Under the pieces are notes generated by a model, which saw only the letters and a list, made by a program, of their open reading frames with translations, was not told the origin of the DNA and did no database searches. From Jiella flava (GTDB lineage Bacteria; Pseudomonadota; Alphaproteobacteria; Rhizobiales; Rhizobiaceae), in contig NZ_JAFMPP010000005.1 in NCBI RefSeq assembly GCF_017349315.1, positions 62,001-126,000 of the forward strand: a DNA stretch of 64,000 bases. The letters run 5' to 3'. A program made the position numbers and the translations under genes. Below, in pieces: positions 44,028-52,778 of this stretch. How positions within the stretch are numbered: the first letter of the stretch is position 1; every line of letters begins with the position of its first letter.

Positions 44028-44810
44028 TCAGCCCCAGGTCGCCGGCCGGGACGGCGCGGTAAAGCGGATGAAGCCTCGGCCGGTTTCGGTCGGCTCGATC
44101 GTCGCTTGAACCTTGAACACCGCGCTGATCCGCTCGGCGGTGAGGACGTCGGCCGGGCGGCCGATCGCGACCAGCCGGCCACGTTCCATCACCGCCACGC
44201 GGTCGGCGAACATCGCGGCATGGTTGAGATCGTGAAGCGCGACGATGATCGTCGCATCCAGGGCTGTCACCAACGCCAGAATGGCGAGCTGATGCTCGAT
44301 GTCGAGATGGTTGGTCGGCTCGTCGAGGATCAAAATTTGCGGCTCTTGGGCGAGCGCCCGGGCGATATGGGCGCGCTGGCGTTCGCCGCCCGAGAGCGAA
44401 TGCCAGGATCGACCGGCCATGTCGGCCATGCCGACGGCGACGAGCGCCCGGTCGACGACCGCTTCATCGCGGGCGCCGCGGGGCGAGAGCGGCCCCAGAT
44501 GCGGGATGCGGCCGAGGTCCACCACCTCGCGAACGCTCAGCCGTTCGCCGGTTTCGGCGTGCTGTTCGACGAGGGCGATCTGGCGGGCGACGCTGCGCCG
44601 ATCGAGCCGGTGCAGCGGTGTCCCGTTCAGGGTGACGCGGCCGGCATGGGGCAGGCGCAGCCCGGCGAACATTGAAATCAGCGTCGTCTTGCCGGAGCCG
44701 TTCGGCCCGACGATGGCGAGGCATTCGCCCGGCTCGGCGGTGAGGGATACGCCGTCGACCAACGGGCGCCCATTCGCTCGCCGGACGAGGTTGGCGGCGG
44801 TCAGCGTCAT
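44028..44810 (-). CDS. btuD: Cobalamin/siderophore-type ABC importer ATPase (BtuD/FecE-like)
   Basis: A 260-residue FecE/BtuD ATPase: Walker A GPNGSGKT, signature LSGGERQR, Walker B LILDEPTNHLD and the switch H of VALHDLNHA. ATG 44810 overlaps the permease stop (ATGA); the open frame upstream lies inside the permease gene. The substrate is inferred as cobalamin or a corrinoid because a cobalamin riboswitch precedes the unit. Confidence 0.85.
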   Translation of the reverse strand: MTLTAANLVRRANGRPLVDGVSLTAEPGECLAIVGPNGSGKTTLISMFAGLRLPHAGRVTLNGTPLHRLDRRSVARQIALVEQHAETGERLSVREVVDLGRIPHLGPLSPRGARDEAVVDRALVAVGMADMAGRSWHSLSGGERQRAHIARALAQEPQILILDEPTNHLDIEHQLAILALVTALDATIIVALHDLNHAAMFADRVAVMERGRLVAIGRPADVLTAERISAVFKVQATIEPTETGRGFIRFTAPSRPATWG

Positions 44811-45862
44811 CGTGCCGTTCCTCCGGCGCCGCTTGGTCGGTGGACGAGGATGAGGGCGAAGGCCGGCGCGCCGACCAGCGCGGTAATCACGCCGATCGGC
44901 AGCACCTGACCGGCGATGATGGTGCGCGAGACGACGTCGGCGCCGATCAGGAACACTGCGCCAACGAGGGCCGCGGCTGGCAGTAAGACGACATGTCGGA
45001 CGCCGACGATCAGCTTGGCGGCGTGCGGAATGACCAGTCCGACAAAGCCGATCGATCCGACGATCGACACCATCACCGCGGTCATCAGCGCGGTGATGGC
45101 GATCAGTGTGGCCTGCACCCGGCGAACCGGCACGCCAAGAGCGGCCGCGGCATCGGTGCCGAAGGCGAACGCGTCGAGCGAGCGGGCATGGAGCAAGCAG
45201 ACGGCGAGGCCGAGCCCGACGATCGGCATCGCCATCCATGCGTCCGGCCAACGCACGCCAGACAGATTGCCGAGCAGCCAGAACATGATGCCGCGTGCTT
45301 CGTCCGCCGATGCCGACTTGGTCACGACGAAGGAGGTGAGGGCGTTGAAGAGCTGGGATCCGGCGATGCCGGCCAGGATGATCGCCGTCGGGCCACGTCC
45401 GGCAAGGACCGCGAGCAGCGCGACCAGCGAGAAGGCGAGCAGGGCCCCGCAAAGTGCCCCCGCCGAAAGCGTCAGGAGGCCGCCGCCAAGGCCGAGGATT
45501 GCCACCGATACCGCGCCGGACGAGGCGCCGGCGGAGATGCCGAGGAGATAGGGGTCGGCAAGGGCATTGCGCAGCAGCGACTGCAGGACGACACCCGACA
45601 CGGCGAGGGCCGCGCCGCAGGCGGCCGCGACTACAGCCCGTGCCAGACGATAGTTCCAGACAATGCCGGCATCAATCGTGTCGACGGGGTATCCGGCGCC
45701 GAAGAGATGATTGGTGATGGTCGCCGCGACGGTGTGAAACGGGATCTGCGTTTCGCCGATCGTTGCCCCGAAGATGACGGTGGCGCCAAGCAGCGCCACC
45801 GATAATGCCACGACGCCGAGCAGGCGGGCACCCGCCATCGCCCGGCTGCGGGCAAGGTTCAT
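44807..45862 (-). CDS. btuC: Cobalamin/siderophore-type ABC importer permease (BtuC/FecD-like)
   Basis: A 351-residue FecCD permease with about ten spans. The family marks SGVVLQSLLRNALADPYLLG followed by ISAGASSGA, and GFVGLVIPHAAKLIVG with ADVVSRTI, are present. It overlaps both neighbours by 4 bases. Confidence 0.88.
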   Translation of the reverse strand: MNLARSRAMAGARLLGVVALSVALLGATVIFGATIGETQIPFHTVAATITNHLFGAGYPVDTIDAGIVWNYRLARAVVAAACGAALAVSGVVLQSLLRNALADPYLLGISAGASSGAVSVAILGLGGGLLTLSAGALCGALLAFSLVALLAVLAGRGPTAIILAGIAGSQLFNALTSFVVTKSASADEARGIMFWLLGNLSGVRWPDAWMAMPIVGLGLAVCLLHARSLDAFAFGTDAAAALGVPVRRVQATLIAITALMTAVMVSIVGSIGFVGLVIPHAAKLIVGVRHVVLLPAAALVGAVFLIGADVVSRTIIAGQVLPIGVITALVGAPAFALILVHRPSGAGGTAR

Positions 45863-46893
45863 TTGGCGTATCCTGCGTCTTTGAGCGCTTTGGCCAAGAT
45901 TTCGATGCCGTCGATGGTTCGGATCGTCGGGTTCATCGCCTGGGCGTCAATTTCGATGATGTGCCCCTGCTTTACAGCGCTCATCTGGCTGGCGACCGGG
46001 TCGTCGTGCAGGAACCGCTCCTTGACCGCAACGTCGTCGGCCGGAAAGCGCCGGCGGCTCATCTTGGCAAGGACGATAAAGGTCGGGTTGGCGCGGGCGA
46101 TGGTCTCCCAGCCGACCGTCGGCCACTCGTCATTGGTCGTGATGACATTCTTCACGCCGAGGGTCGACATGATGTAGCCCGGTGCTCCGAGCTGGCCTGC
46201 GACATACGGATCGCCGGCACCGGCGGGGCTGGAGAACCAGAAGACCGCGGACACCGGCTTTTTCACGCCGGCGATCATCGCCTTGGCAGCCGCTTCGCGG
46301 GCCTTCAGTTTGGCGATAAGGGCCTGGCCGCGATCCTGGACATTGAAGATCTCGGCGAGATCGGCGATCTCGCGATCGATCAGCGCCGTGGTGAAGGGCT
46401 CGCTGCGGGTGCCGTCGCCGCCCGCTGCATTGTTCTTGCCGACGCAGTCCGACGGCGAGGTGTAGACGGGAATGCCGAGATCGGCGAACTGCTTGCGCGT
46501 TCCAACGACGCCGTTGGGTCCCACTTGCCACTGGAACTGGTTGGTCACCAGATCGGGGTGCTGCCCGACCACGCTTTCGAAGCTCGGATCGTTATCGGCC
46601 AAGCGCTTGACCTTGGCATTTGCGGCCGCGAACTGCGGCAGCACCGGCCCGACCCAGAGCGCAGTGCCGGCGACCTTTTCGGCAAGGCCGAGGGAATAGA
46701 GGATTTCCGTCGAACTCTGGCCGATCGAGACGATGTGCGAGGGGGCTTGTTTGAAGGTCAGGGTGACGCCGCAATTTTTCAGCGTCAGCGGATATTTCGT
46801 GGCGTCGGCTTTTGCCATTCCAGCGGACAAGGCCAGTGGCAGGGCAATGAGGGCGGAGGCGACAAGGCCTGCGAGCGAGCGTTTACGCGACAT
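45859..46893 (-). CDS. btuF: Periplasmic cobalamin/iron-complex binding protein (BtuF-like)
   Basis: A 344-residue class III binding protein with a Sec signal (RKRSLAGLVASALIALPLAL, cleavage near AKA-DA). The family patterns are HIVSIGQSSTEILYSLGLAE in the N-lobe and the long bridging helix about 185-215. The C-lobe contains GYIMSTLGVKNVITT and WETIARANPTFIVL. It follows the riboswitch by about 235 bases and is first in the unit. Ferric-siderophore specificity cannot be excluded by the protein alone. Confidence 0.85.
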   Translation of the reverse strand: MSRKRSLAGLVASALIALPLALSAGMAKADATKYPLTLKNCGVTLTFKQAPSHIVSIGQSSTEILYSLGLAEKVAGTALWVGPVLPQFAAANAKVKRLADNDPSFESVVGQHPDLVTNQFQWQVGPNGVVGTRKQFADLGIPVYTSPSDCVGKNNAAGGDGTRSEPFTTALIDREIADLAEIFNVQDRGQALIAKLKAREAAAKAMIAGVKKPVSAVFWFSSPAGAGDPYVAGQLGAPGYIMSTLGVKNVITTNDEWPTVGWETIARANPTFIVLAKMSRRRFPADDVAVKERFLHDDPVASQMSAVKQGHIIEIDAQAMNPTIRTIDGIEILAKALKDAGYAK

Positions 46894-47129
46894 GAAATGA
46901 TATCCTCTCAGGGATCATGGAGACAGCCGTCATCGGTCGGAGCGATCAGCCCCGTTGCGGACGAACGGAAAAAAAACAGCGAGGAGCCGTCAGGAGAGAT
47001 GGCGCACGACACCAGGATCCGGCACGAGCCAGACTGAGCGTCGAGACGAGGAGGGAGGGCAAATGCGCTAAGTGAGCGCCGTCACGGCAGATCCTTTCCG
47101 AGCATCCCCGCTCGAGAGTGGATTGAAGG
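46894..47129 (-). promoter_or_regulatory. Untranslated region between riboswitch and btuF
   Basis: Expression-platform region. It contains an 8-base T run on the minus strand at 46969-46976. No ORF or perfect stem before the T run is evident by eye. Confidence 0.4.
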
Positions 47130-47375
47130 TCAGACGGCAGGTCTCCTGGCTCGCGGACGAAGGCACCTCTCATCAGCCTTCCCGTGGCGATGGTCACCAC
47201 AGTGGCGCGGCTTCGATCGTCTCGAAGCCCACCGCGCCGCTATCGGGAGCGTCGCGGGGATGATCGGCATCCGCTTACAGTTGCGGGGGCAGCCACGGTT
47301 TCGGCCCCGATTTGGGTCGTCCTCACCGTGTTCCCTTTTAATCCCCGTCGTGTCGATGACCGGGGAACCGTCGTT
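47130..47375 (-). ncRNA. Cobalamin (AdoCbl) riboswitch upstream of btuFCD
   Basis: Read on the minus strand, the conserved pieces occur in order: GGTTCCCCGG...GGGGATTAAAAGGGAA, then GCTGCCCCCGCAACTGTAAG, CCACTG, GGGAAGG, GATGA and finally GCGAGCCAGGAGACCTGCC. This is the full AdoCbl riboswitch consensus, including the B12 box (47136-47154). It lies about 235 bases upstream of btuF; an 8-base T run on the minus strand (46969-46976) lies between, but I see no clear terminator stem before it, so control could be by termination or by translation. Binding of cobalamin should switch the importer off. Confidence 0.93.
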
Positions 47376-47422
47376 AGCTGCCTAAGCGATCTTCCGGACA
47401 GGGTCAAGCGGTTTGGCGCGGC

Positions 47423-49147
47423 TTACACCACCAGCGGCGCATAGTGATGCGGCAGCCGCATCAGAACGAGATCCTTGCGGCGCACGACATGGGTCGGATA
47501 GGCGCCGCCGAGGCTGCCGGTCTCGATTTCGGCGACAGCGAGGCTGGCATTGTCGGCGACCAGAGCCTCTGTGCGGGGGAACAGGAAGGTGTCGGGGCCG
47601 AAGACACCGGACAGGCCAGGATAGCCGTCCATCGGTGCGAACACATTGGCGAAGGCGAAGTAGCAGTTGTTCTCGCCGCCGCGCACCCGGAACTGATGCC
47701 AGTGCAGCGGATCGGCACCGGTTGGAATCGGCGTCGGCTGGGCGATCGTGGTACCGTCATGGGCAAGATGAAAGCTGCCCTTCACCGCGGCCGGGCAGGC
47801 GATGACGTCGCAGCCGCGAAGAGCGAGAACCCGCCCGGCCTCGGGGAAATCGGCGTCATGGCCGATGAGCAGCCCGAGCCGGCCGAAGGGCAGATCGAAC
47901 ACCGCCCAGTCATCGCCGGCGCTCGCCCAGCCGCGATCGCGTTCGCTGAGATGGGTCTGGCGATAATGGCCGACAAGGCCGTCTGGGCCGACCAGAACGG
48001 CGCTGTTGTAGCGCGTCTCACCCTCCGCTTCGGCAAGGCCCACGACGATGAACAGGCCGGTCTTCGTGGCAATCTCGATAAGGCTGGCAACGGCCGGATG
48101 ATCAAGCGCGATGGCGCTTGCGGCTGGATCGGCCAAGCCGGTCAAGGCCCGTTCGGGCAGCACCAGGAGTTCGGCGTCGTCGCCGGATGCTGTCTCGGCC
48201 AGCGTTTCGATCTGGCGCAGATTGGTGGCGCTGTCGCCTTCCGGGGCGAACTGACCGACGGCGATTTTGGCGCCGCGCCCGGCGGGCAGCGGCCGGTGGC
48301 CGTAAAGTTTGAAGAAGTCGCTGGGGTTCCAGGCGAAGGTGTTGGTCATCAGCTCCTTGTAGAGTTCCGGCCGGCGCTGGGCGATCACCGGCTCGCCACG
48401 CATCCGGCCTTGGCGGGCCCGATCGGGGTCAATCGTCGCGGTAATCACCCCATCGCCGCCGTCGATCACCGCCATGATCTCGGCCTCGGGGCCGATGATG
48501 CAGCTCCCGCCGGAGAACTGGACGCCACGCTCGAGCCCCCAGCGATTGCTTTCGATCAGATAGCAGCCATTCTCATAGGCTCGGTTGATCCAGTAGGGCG
48601 CCGGCGTGCGCTCGGCGAGCCAGTTGGAAATGTGACAGATGACATCGGCTCCACCCACGGCCGTCAGCCGGGCGGTTTCGATGAAATGGATGTCCATGCA
48701 GATCAACAGGGCGATCTTGCCGAGCCGGGTGTCGAACACCTGGTGGCCGCAATCGCCGCTGGCGGCCCATTTCGGCTCGGAAATGTAAGGGTGGGTCTTG
48801 CGATGGGTCCCGACGACGCCGTCCGGGCCGATCAGCACCGCCGCGTTGTAGTAAAGGTCGGTGGTCGGATCGACCTCGGGCATGCCGATGACGATGAAGA
48901 CGTTGCGCCGCTTGGCGATCTCGGCGAAGCGCGCCGTCGTCTCGCCCGGCACCGGCTCGACCATCGATGCGACTTCCGCCCGATCGTACCAGCAATAGCC
49001 GGTGGTGCCCATTTCCGGTGTCACGATCAGTTCGGCGCCGGCATCGGCGGCCGCCTCGACCAGCCGGGCGAGCGCTTCGATGTTGCCGGCCTTGTCGCCC
49101 ATCGTGGGCTCAAACTGCACGGCGGCGGCTTGGAAGGGCGTGGTCAT
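47423..49147 (-). CDS. Tandem nitrilase-superfamily protein: active first domain, degenerate second domain
   Basis: A 574-residue protein with two carbon-nitrogen hydrolase domains. Domain 1 (about 6-245) has the complete Glu-Lys-Cys triad: E45 in VTPEMG, K117 in THRKTHP and C150 in LLICMDIHF. Domain 2 (about 292-545) keeps E332 (VLPERALTG) but has Q397 (YRQTHLS) in place of Lys and G429 (LLIGHDADFPEAG) in place of Cys; both codons were read directly (47957-47959 and 47861-47863). Domain 1 probably hydrolyses an amide, nitrile or carbamoyl compound; domain 2 may bind or serve assembly. ATG 49147 has GGAG upstream. It is the last gene of the amide unit. Confidence 0.87.
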   Translation of the reverse strand: MTTPFQAAAVQFEPTMGDKAGNIEALARLVEAAADAGAELIVTPEMGTTGYCWYDRAEVASMVEPVPGETTARFAEIAKRRNVFIVIGMPEVDPTTDLYYNAAVLIGPDGVVGTHRKTHPYISEPKWAASGDCGHQVFDTRLGKIALLICMDIHFIETARLTAVGGADVICHISNWLAERTPAPYWINRAYENGCYLIESNRWGLERGVQFSGGSCIIGPEAEIMAVIDGGDGVITATIDPDRARQGRMRGEPVIAQRRPELYKELMTNTFAWNPSDFFKLYGHRPLPAGRGAKIAVGQFAPEGDSATNLRQIETLAETASGDDAELLVLPERALTGLADPAASAIALDHPAVASLIEIATKTGLFIVVGLAEAEGETRYNSAVLVGPDGLVGHYRQTHLSERDRGWASAGDDWAVFDLPFGRLGLLIGHDADFPEAGRVLALRGCDVIACPAAVKGSFHLAHDGTTIAQPTPIPTGADPLHWHQFRVRGGENNCYFAFANVFAPMDGYPGLSGVFGPDTFLFPRTEALVADNASLAVAEIETGSLGGAYPTHVVRRKDLVLMRLPHHYAPLVV

Positions 49148-49227
49148 CGCAGGATCTCCGGGATCATTGAGCGTCTTATGGCCATCTCTGCCCCGGTGCT
49201 CACCGGCCGGGGCAGAAGACGGTTGGG

Positions 49228-50226
49228 TCAGGCGGCGAGGCCGGCGATCGACTTCAGCACCGAGGCGCCGACCGTGTATTTCGGATCGACCATGTTGCCG
49301 AGGCGGACGCGGCCGCATTGGGTGAGCAGCATGTAGGCGTCAATCTCGTCGAAGCCGAAATCGGCCGCCATCCAACGGATCAGCTCGCGATAGGCGCCGC
49401 GGGCGGCGTCCTCCATCGGCCGGGACGAGCCGATGGTCATGTAGAAGGACTCGTTCTCCAGCCGCGGCGTCTTGATCGTCCAGCCCTTGATGAGATCGAT
49501 GCGCAAGGTGGTGACCGTCGGATGCTCGATGGCGACGCCGCAGAGTTCGCCGTCACCTTGGGCCGCGTGGCAGTCGCCGACATAGAGATAGGCGCCGTCG
49601 GTGTTGACCGGCAGATAGATCACCGCGCCCGGCGCGACGTCCGGCAGATCCATGTTGCCGCCGTAATAGTCCGGGACGAGCGAGGAGATCGCTTCGATCT
49701 CCGGCGCCGTGCCGATGGTGCCGATGAACGGCTCGTAGGGCAGCGAGATCGTGTCGTTCCACTTGACGCCGGTGGCCTCGTCGACCTCGAGCTTTTTGAC
49801 CCGCTCCGGCAGCGCCGGGTTCAGCATCGCCGTATCCGCGGTCGGCACCAGGCCGCCGAATTCCGGCATGATCACCGTGGTGCCGCGTGGCTGCGGACCC
49901 CTCGGCACGATGCTCTCGATGTAGACGGCGAGGCAGTCGCCCTTTTCCGCACCATTGACGTAGATCGGACCGTTCTGCGGGTTGAGATAAGGGAAGTTGA
50001 GGATCTCGCTCGGCTTGTCGGTTTCCTTCTGGATCTTGCCCTCGAAAGCATCGTGGGTCTCGGCCGAGACCACCGCGCCGGGATCGACGGTGAGGATCGG
50101 ATCGGCATAGGCGCCGTAGACGTAGTGATAGCGGCCCTGGCTCGCTTCGGTGATGGAATGGCTCGTCAGGGCCTGGCCCTTGGCGACGGCCTTGCGGGCC
50201 ATGATGGATTGGTCGAACCAGCTCAT
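49228..50226 (-). CDS. fmdA: Acetamidase/formamidase (FmdA/AmdA family)
   Basis: A 332-residue member of the FmdA_AmdA family, which hydrolyses formamide or short aliphatic amides to ammonia and acid in the cytosol. Recognisable segments are the early ADPILTVDPGAVV with ETHDAF, GPIYVNGAEKGDCLAVYI, DAYLYVGDCHAAQGDGE-like positions (YLYVGDCHAAQGDGELCG) and FDEIDAYMLLTQCG. ATG 50226 follows GAGGA. It lies between the transporter ATPase and the tandem nitrilase, so amides brought in by the transporter are the likely substrates. Confidence 0.9.
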   Translation of the reverse strand: MSWFDQSIMARKAVAKGQALTSHSITEASQGRYHYVYGAYADPILTVDPGAVVSAETHDAFEGKIQKETDKPSEILNFPYLNPQNGPIYVNGAEKGDCLAVYIESIVPRGPQPRGTTVIMPEFGGLVPTADTAMLNPALPERVKKLEVDEATGVKWNDTISLPYEPFIGTIGTAPEIEAISSLVPDYYGGNMDLPDVAPGAVIYLPVNTDGAYLYVGDCHAAQGDGELCGVAIEHPTVTTLRIDLIKGWTIKTPRLENESFYMTIGSSRPMEDAARGAYRELIRWMAADFGFDEIDAYMLLTQCGRVRLGNMVDPKYTVGASVLKSIAGLAA

Positions 50227-50269
50227 TGTCGTGTCCTCTTTCGATTGTCGTTCCAAGGGGGGCTGGCCG

Positions 50270-50992
50270 TCAGACCGCGAGATAGCGGCGGACAGTATCG
50301 CGATCGTCCAAAGCGGCCTTGTCGATTTCGGCTGTGACGGTCCCCTTGTCCATGACGTAGCAACGCTCCGCCATTGCTCGGATCATGTCCAGATTCTGCT
50401 CGACGAAGACCACGGTGATGCCGGTCTTGGCGTTGAGCTCGACAATAATGCGGGCAATGTCCTGGACGATGTTAGGCTGGATGCCTTCCGACGGCTCGTC
50501 GAGCAGGATCAGATCGGGATCGCCCATCAGCACCCGGCCGATGGCGAGCTGCTGCTGCTGGCCGCCGGACAGCGTACCGGCGCGCTGATGGCGCCGTTCC
50601 TTGAGGATCGGGAAGAAGCTGTAGATCTGCTCCAGCCGGACCTTCGCCTCGCGCTCGCCGGACTGGTCGATCGACTGGCCGACGAGGAGATTTTCGATCA
50701 CGCTCATGCGGGGAAAGACGTCGCGCCCCTGCGGGACGTAACCGATGCCGAGCCGCGCCCGCTTGTGGGCGGAGAGGCCGTGAACCTCGGCGCCTGCGAA
50801 CAGGATCGCGCCCTTTTGCGGCGGTATCAGGCCGATCAGGCTCTTCATCAGCGTCGACTTGCCGACCCCGTTGCGGCCGATCACCGCGACGATCTCGCCC
50901 TCGCGCACGCTGATATCGACGCCTTGCAGCACCGGTTTGCCGCCATAGCCGGACCGCAGGCCCATGGTTTCGAGAAGGACCTCCCTACGCAT
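50270..50992 (-). CDS. urtE: Amide/urea-type ABC importer ATPase, UrtE/LivF-like
   Basis: A 240-residue LivF-type ATPase. It begins RREVLLETMGLRSGYGGKPV; Walker A is GRNGVGKS, the signature is LSGGQQQQ and Walker B is LILLDEPSEGIQPN, which is the UrtE form. ATG 50992 overlaps the urtD end by 8 bases. With UrtD it drives the UrtBC-like channel. Confidence 0.88.
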   Translation of the reverse strand: MRREVLLETMGLRSGYGGKPVLQGVDISVREGEIVAVIGRNGVGKSTLMKSLIGLIPPQKGAILFAGAEVHGLSAHKRARLGIGYVPQGRDVFPRMSVIENLLVGQSIDQSGEREAKVRLEQIYSFFPILKERRHQRAGTLSGGQQQQLAIGRVLMGDPDLILLDEPSEGIQPNIVQDIARIIVELNAKTGITVVFVEQNLDMIRAMAERCYVMDKGTVTAEIDKAALDDRDTVRRYLAV

Positions 50993-51701
50993 GGACCTCT
51001 CCGAGATAAATCGCGGCGACGCGCTCGTCGGCGACGATCTCGTCGATCGAGCCCTGCGCGAAGACCTTGCCAAAATGCAGCACGGTGACCTTGTGGGCGA
51101 TCTGGCGCACGAAGGCCATGTCGTGCTCGACGGCGAGCACGCTGACGCCCTCGGCATTCAGCGCCTGGACCATCTCGCCGGTGGCGAAGGTCTCGTCCGG
51201 CGTCATGCCGGCGGTCGGCTCGTCGAGCAGCAACAGCTTCGGCTTCAGCGCGATCGCCATGCCGATTTCGAGCCATTGCTTCTGACCGTGGCTGAGCGCG
51301 CCGGCGAGCTGCTTTTCCGCGTCTTTGAGCTTCAAAAACTCCAAGAGCCGATCGATCTCTTCGTCGAGCGAGGCACCGACGAGATGATGCTGCAGCGCGA
51401 TCTGCAGATTCTGCCGGACCCGCAAGGCCTGGAAGATGCCGGGCACCTGGAACTTGACCGAAATGCCCCGGCGGATCCGCTCGAACGGCTTTTCCTTGGT
51501 GATGTCGGCGCCGTCATAGAGGATGGCGCCGGCAGACGACGTGTGTTCGCCAAGCACGAGCCGGAAGAAGGTGCTCTTGCCGGCACCGTTCGGGCCGATC
51601 AGGCAATGCACTTCGCCGGTTTCGACGGTGAAGTCGACATTGTCGGTGACGTGCAGGCCGCCAAACCATTTGTCGAGCTTTTGGGTTTGAAGGATCGCCA
51701 T
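50985..51701 (-). CDS. urtD: Amide/urea-type ABC importer ATPase, UrtD/LivG-like
   Basis: A 238-residue LivG-type ATPase with Walker A GPNGAGKS, signature LSHGQKQWLEIG, and Walker B LLLDEPTAGMTPDET. The AGMTPDET ending is close to the UrtD form rather than LivG. ATG 51701 forms TGATG with the urtC stop. Confidence 0.88.
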   Translation of the reverse strand: MAILQTQKLDKWFGGLHVTDNVDFTVETGEVHCLIGPNGAGKSTFFRLVLGEHTSSAGAILYDGADITKEKPFERIRRGISVKFQVPGIFQALRVRQNLQIALQHHLVGASLDEEIDRLLEFLKLKDAEKQLAGALSHGQKQWLEIGMAIALKPKLLLLDEPTAGMTPDETFATGEMVQALNAEGVSVLAVEHDMAFVRQIAHKVTVLHFGKVFAQGSIDEIVADERVAAIYLGEVHA

Positions 51702-52777
51702 CACGCCGTCTCCCGAGCCAGCCGACGCCGCAAGCCCTTGGAGACAAATGAGCCGACGGTGATGATGATGCCGCTCGGTGCGGCGAGAATGGTGACGACC
51801 AGGAGCAAGCCCATGACGACCAGGGCGTATTGGCTGCCGTAGATCGTCAGGGCCTGGAAGCCGGCAAGGACCAGCAGGGTGCCGACCAGCGTCGTCGTCA
51901 GATCGCTGCGGCCGCCGACGGCGACCCAGACCACCGGCAGCGCTGCGGCCGACATGCCCATCGAGGACGGGGTGATGTAGTTGCCCCAGGCGGTGTAGAG
52001 GACGCCCGAGAGACCGGCGAGGGCCGAACCGATGACAAAGCCGATCAGCTGATACTTGCGCACGTCGTAGCCGAGCATTTCGGCCCGCTGCGGATTTTCC
52101 CGAATCGCCACCAGAACGTTGCCGAAGCGCGAATTCACCAGCATGCGCAGGGCGAGATAGGCGATCACCAGCAGGGCGAGCGTGACGTAATAGAGCGGCA
52201 CGTCGGGAAAGAGCACCACGTCGCCGCCCGGCCAGGGAATGGTCAGCGACGGCATGTTGCCCATGCCGTTGAAGCCGTTGAGGCGGGCTGAGCCGATCAC
52301 CCATTGCGGGCCGGCGGTCTGCGACATGAAGCGTTCGAGCACCAACGTCACCGACAAGGTGACGATGCCGAGGAACACGCCGCTGATCCGGCCGAAGAAC
52401 AGGAAATAGCCGAGAACCGCGGCAAACAGCGCCGAGAGACCGACGGCGGCAAGAAGCGAGACCAGCGTCAGGCCGTAGGCGTCGCCGAGATTGATGGTGA
52501 GGACGCCATAGGCGTAGCCGGCGACACCGAAGAACGCCGTCTGACCGAAGGAGAGGGCACCGCCATAGCCCCAGATCAGGCTGAGCCCGAGCGCCATGAA
52601 GGCCCAGTTGAAGAAGTAGACGTTGTTGCCGACGTCATAGCCGTCCGCAAACAGCGGATAAATGCAGGCGAGCGCCAGAACGACGACGAAGCCGGACCAG
52701 AAGCCGATCCCCTTGCCGAGGGTCTGTGGGCCTTCGAGAAGACGGAAGGCAGACGTGAAGGCGTTGGGTGAAGACAC
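51701..52777 (-). CDS. urtC: Amide/urea-type ABC importer permease, UrtC/LivM-like
   Basis: A 358-residue LivM-family permease with about ten spans; the family blocks GLSLIWGYGGALSFGQTAFF and RENPQRAEMLGYDVRKYQLI are present. It follows urtB with one base between coding regions. Confidence 0.88.
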   Translation of the reverse strand: MSSPNAFTSAFRLLEGPQTLGKGIGFWSGFVVVLALACIYPLFADGYDVGNNVYFFNWAFMALGLSLIWGYGGALSFGQTAFFGVAGYAYGVLTINLGDAYGLTLVSLLAAVGLSALFAAVLGYFLFFGRISGVFLGIVTLSVTLVLERFMSQTAGPQWVIGSARLNGFNGMGNMPSLTIPWPGGDVVLFPDVPLYYVTLALLVIAYLALRMLVNSRFGNVLVAIRENPQRAEMLGYDVRKYQLIGFVIGSALAGLSGVLYTAWGNYITPSSMGMSAAALPVVWVAVGGRSDLTTTLVGTLLVLAGFQALTIYGSQYALVVMGLLLVVTILAAPSGIIITVGSFVSKGLRRRLARETA

Positions 52778-52778
52778 G

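Noticed and set aside
47444-49336. Plus-strand 630-codon open frame opposite the tandem nitrilase
   Set aside because: Gly/Asp/Arg/His-rich without family motifs, whereas the minus strand encodes a clear nitrilase.
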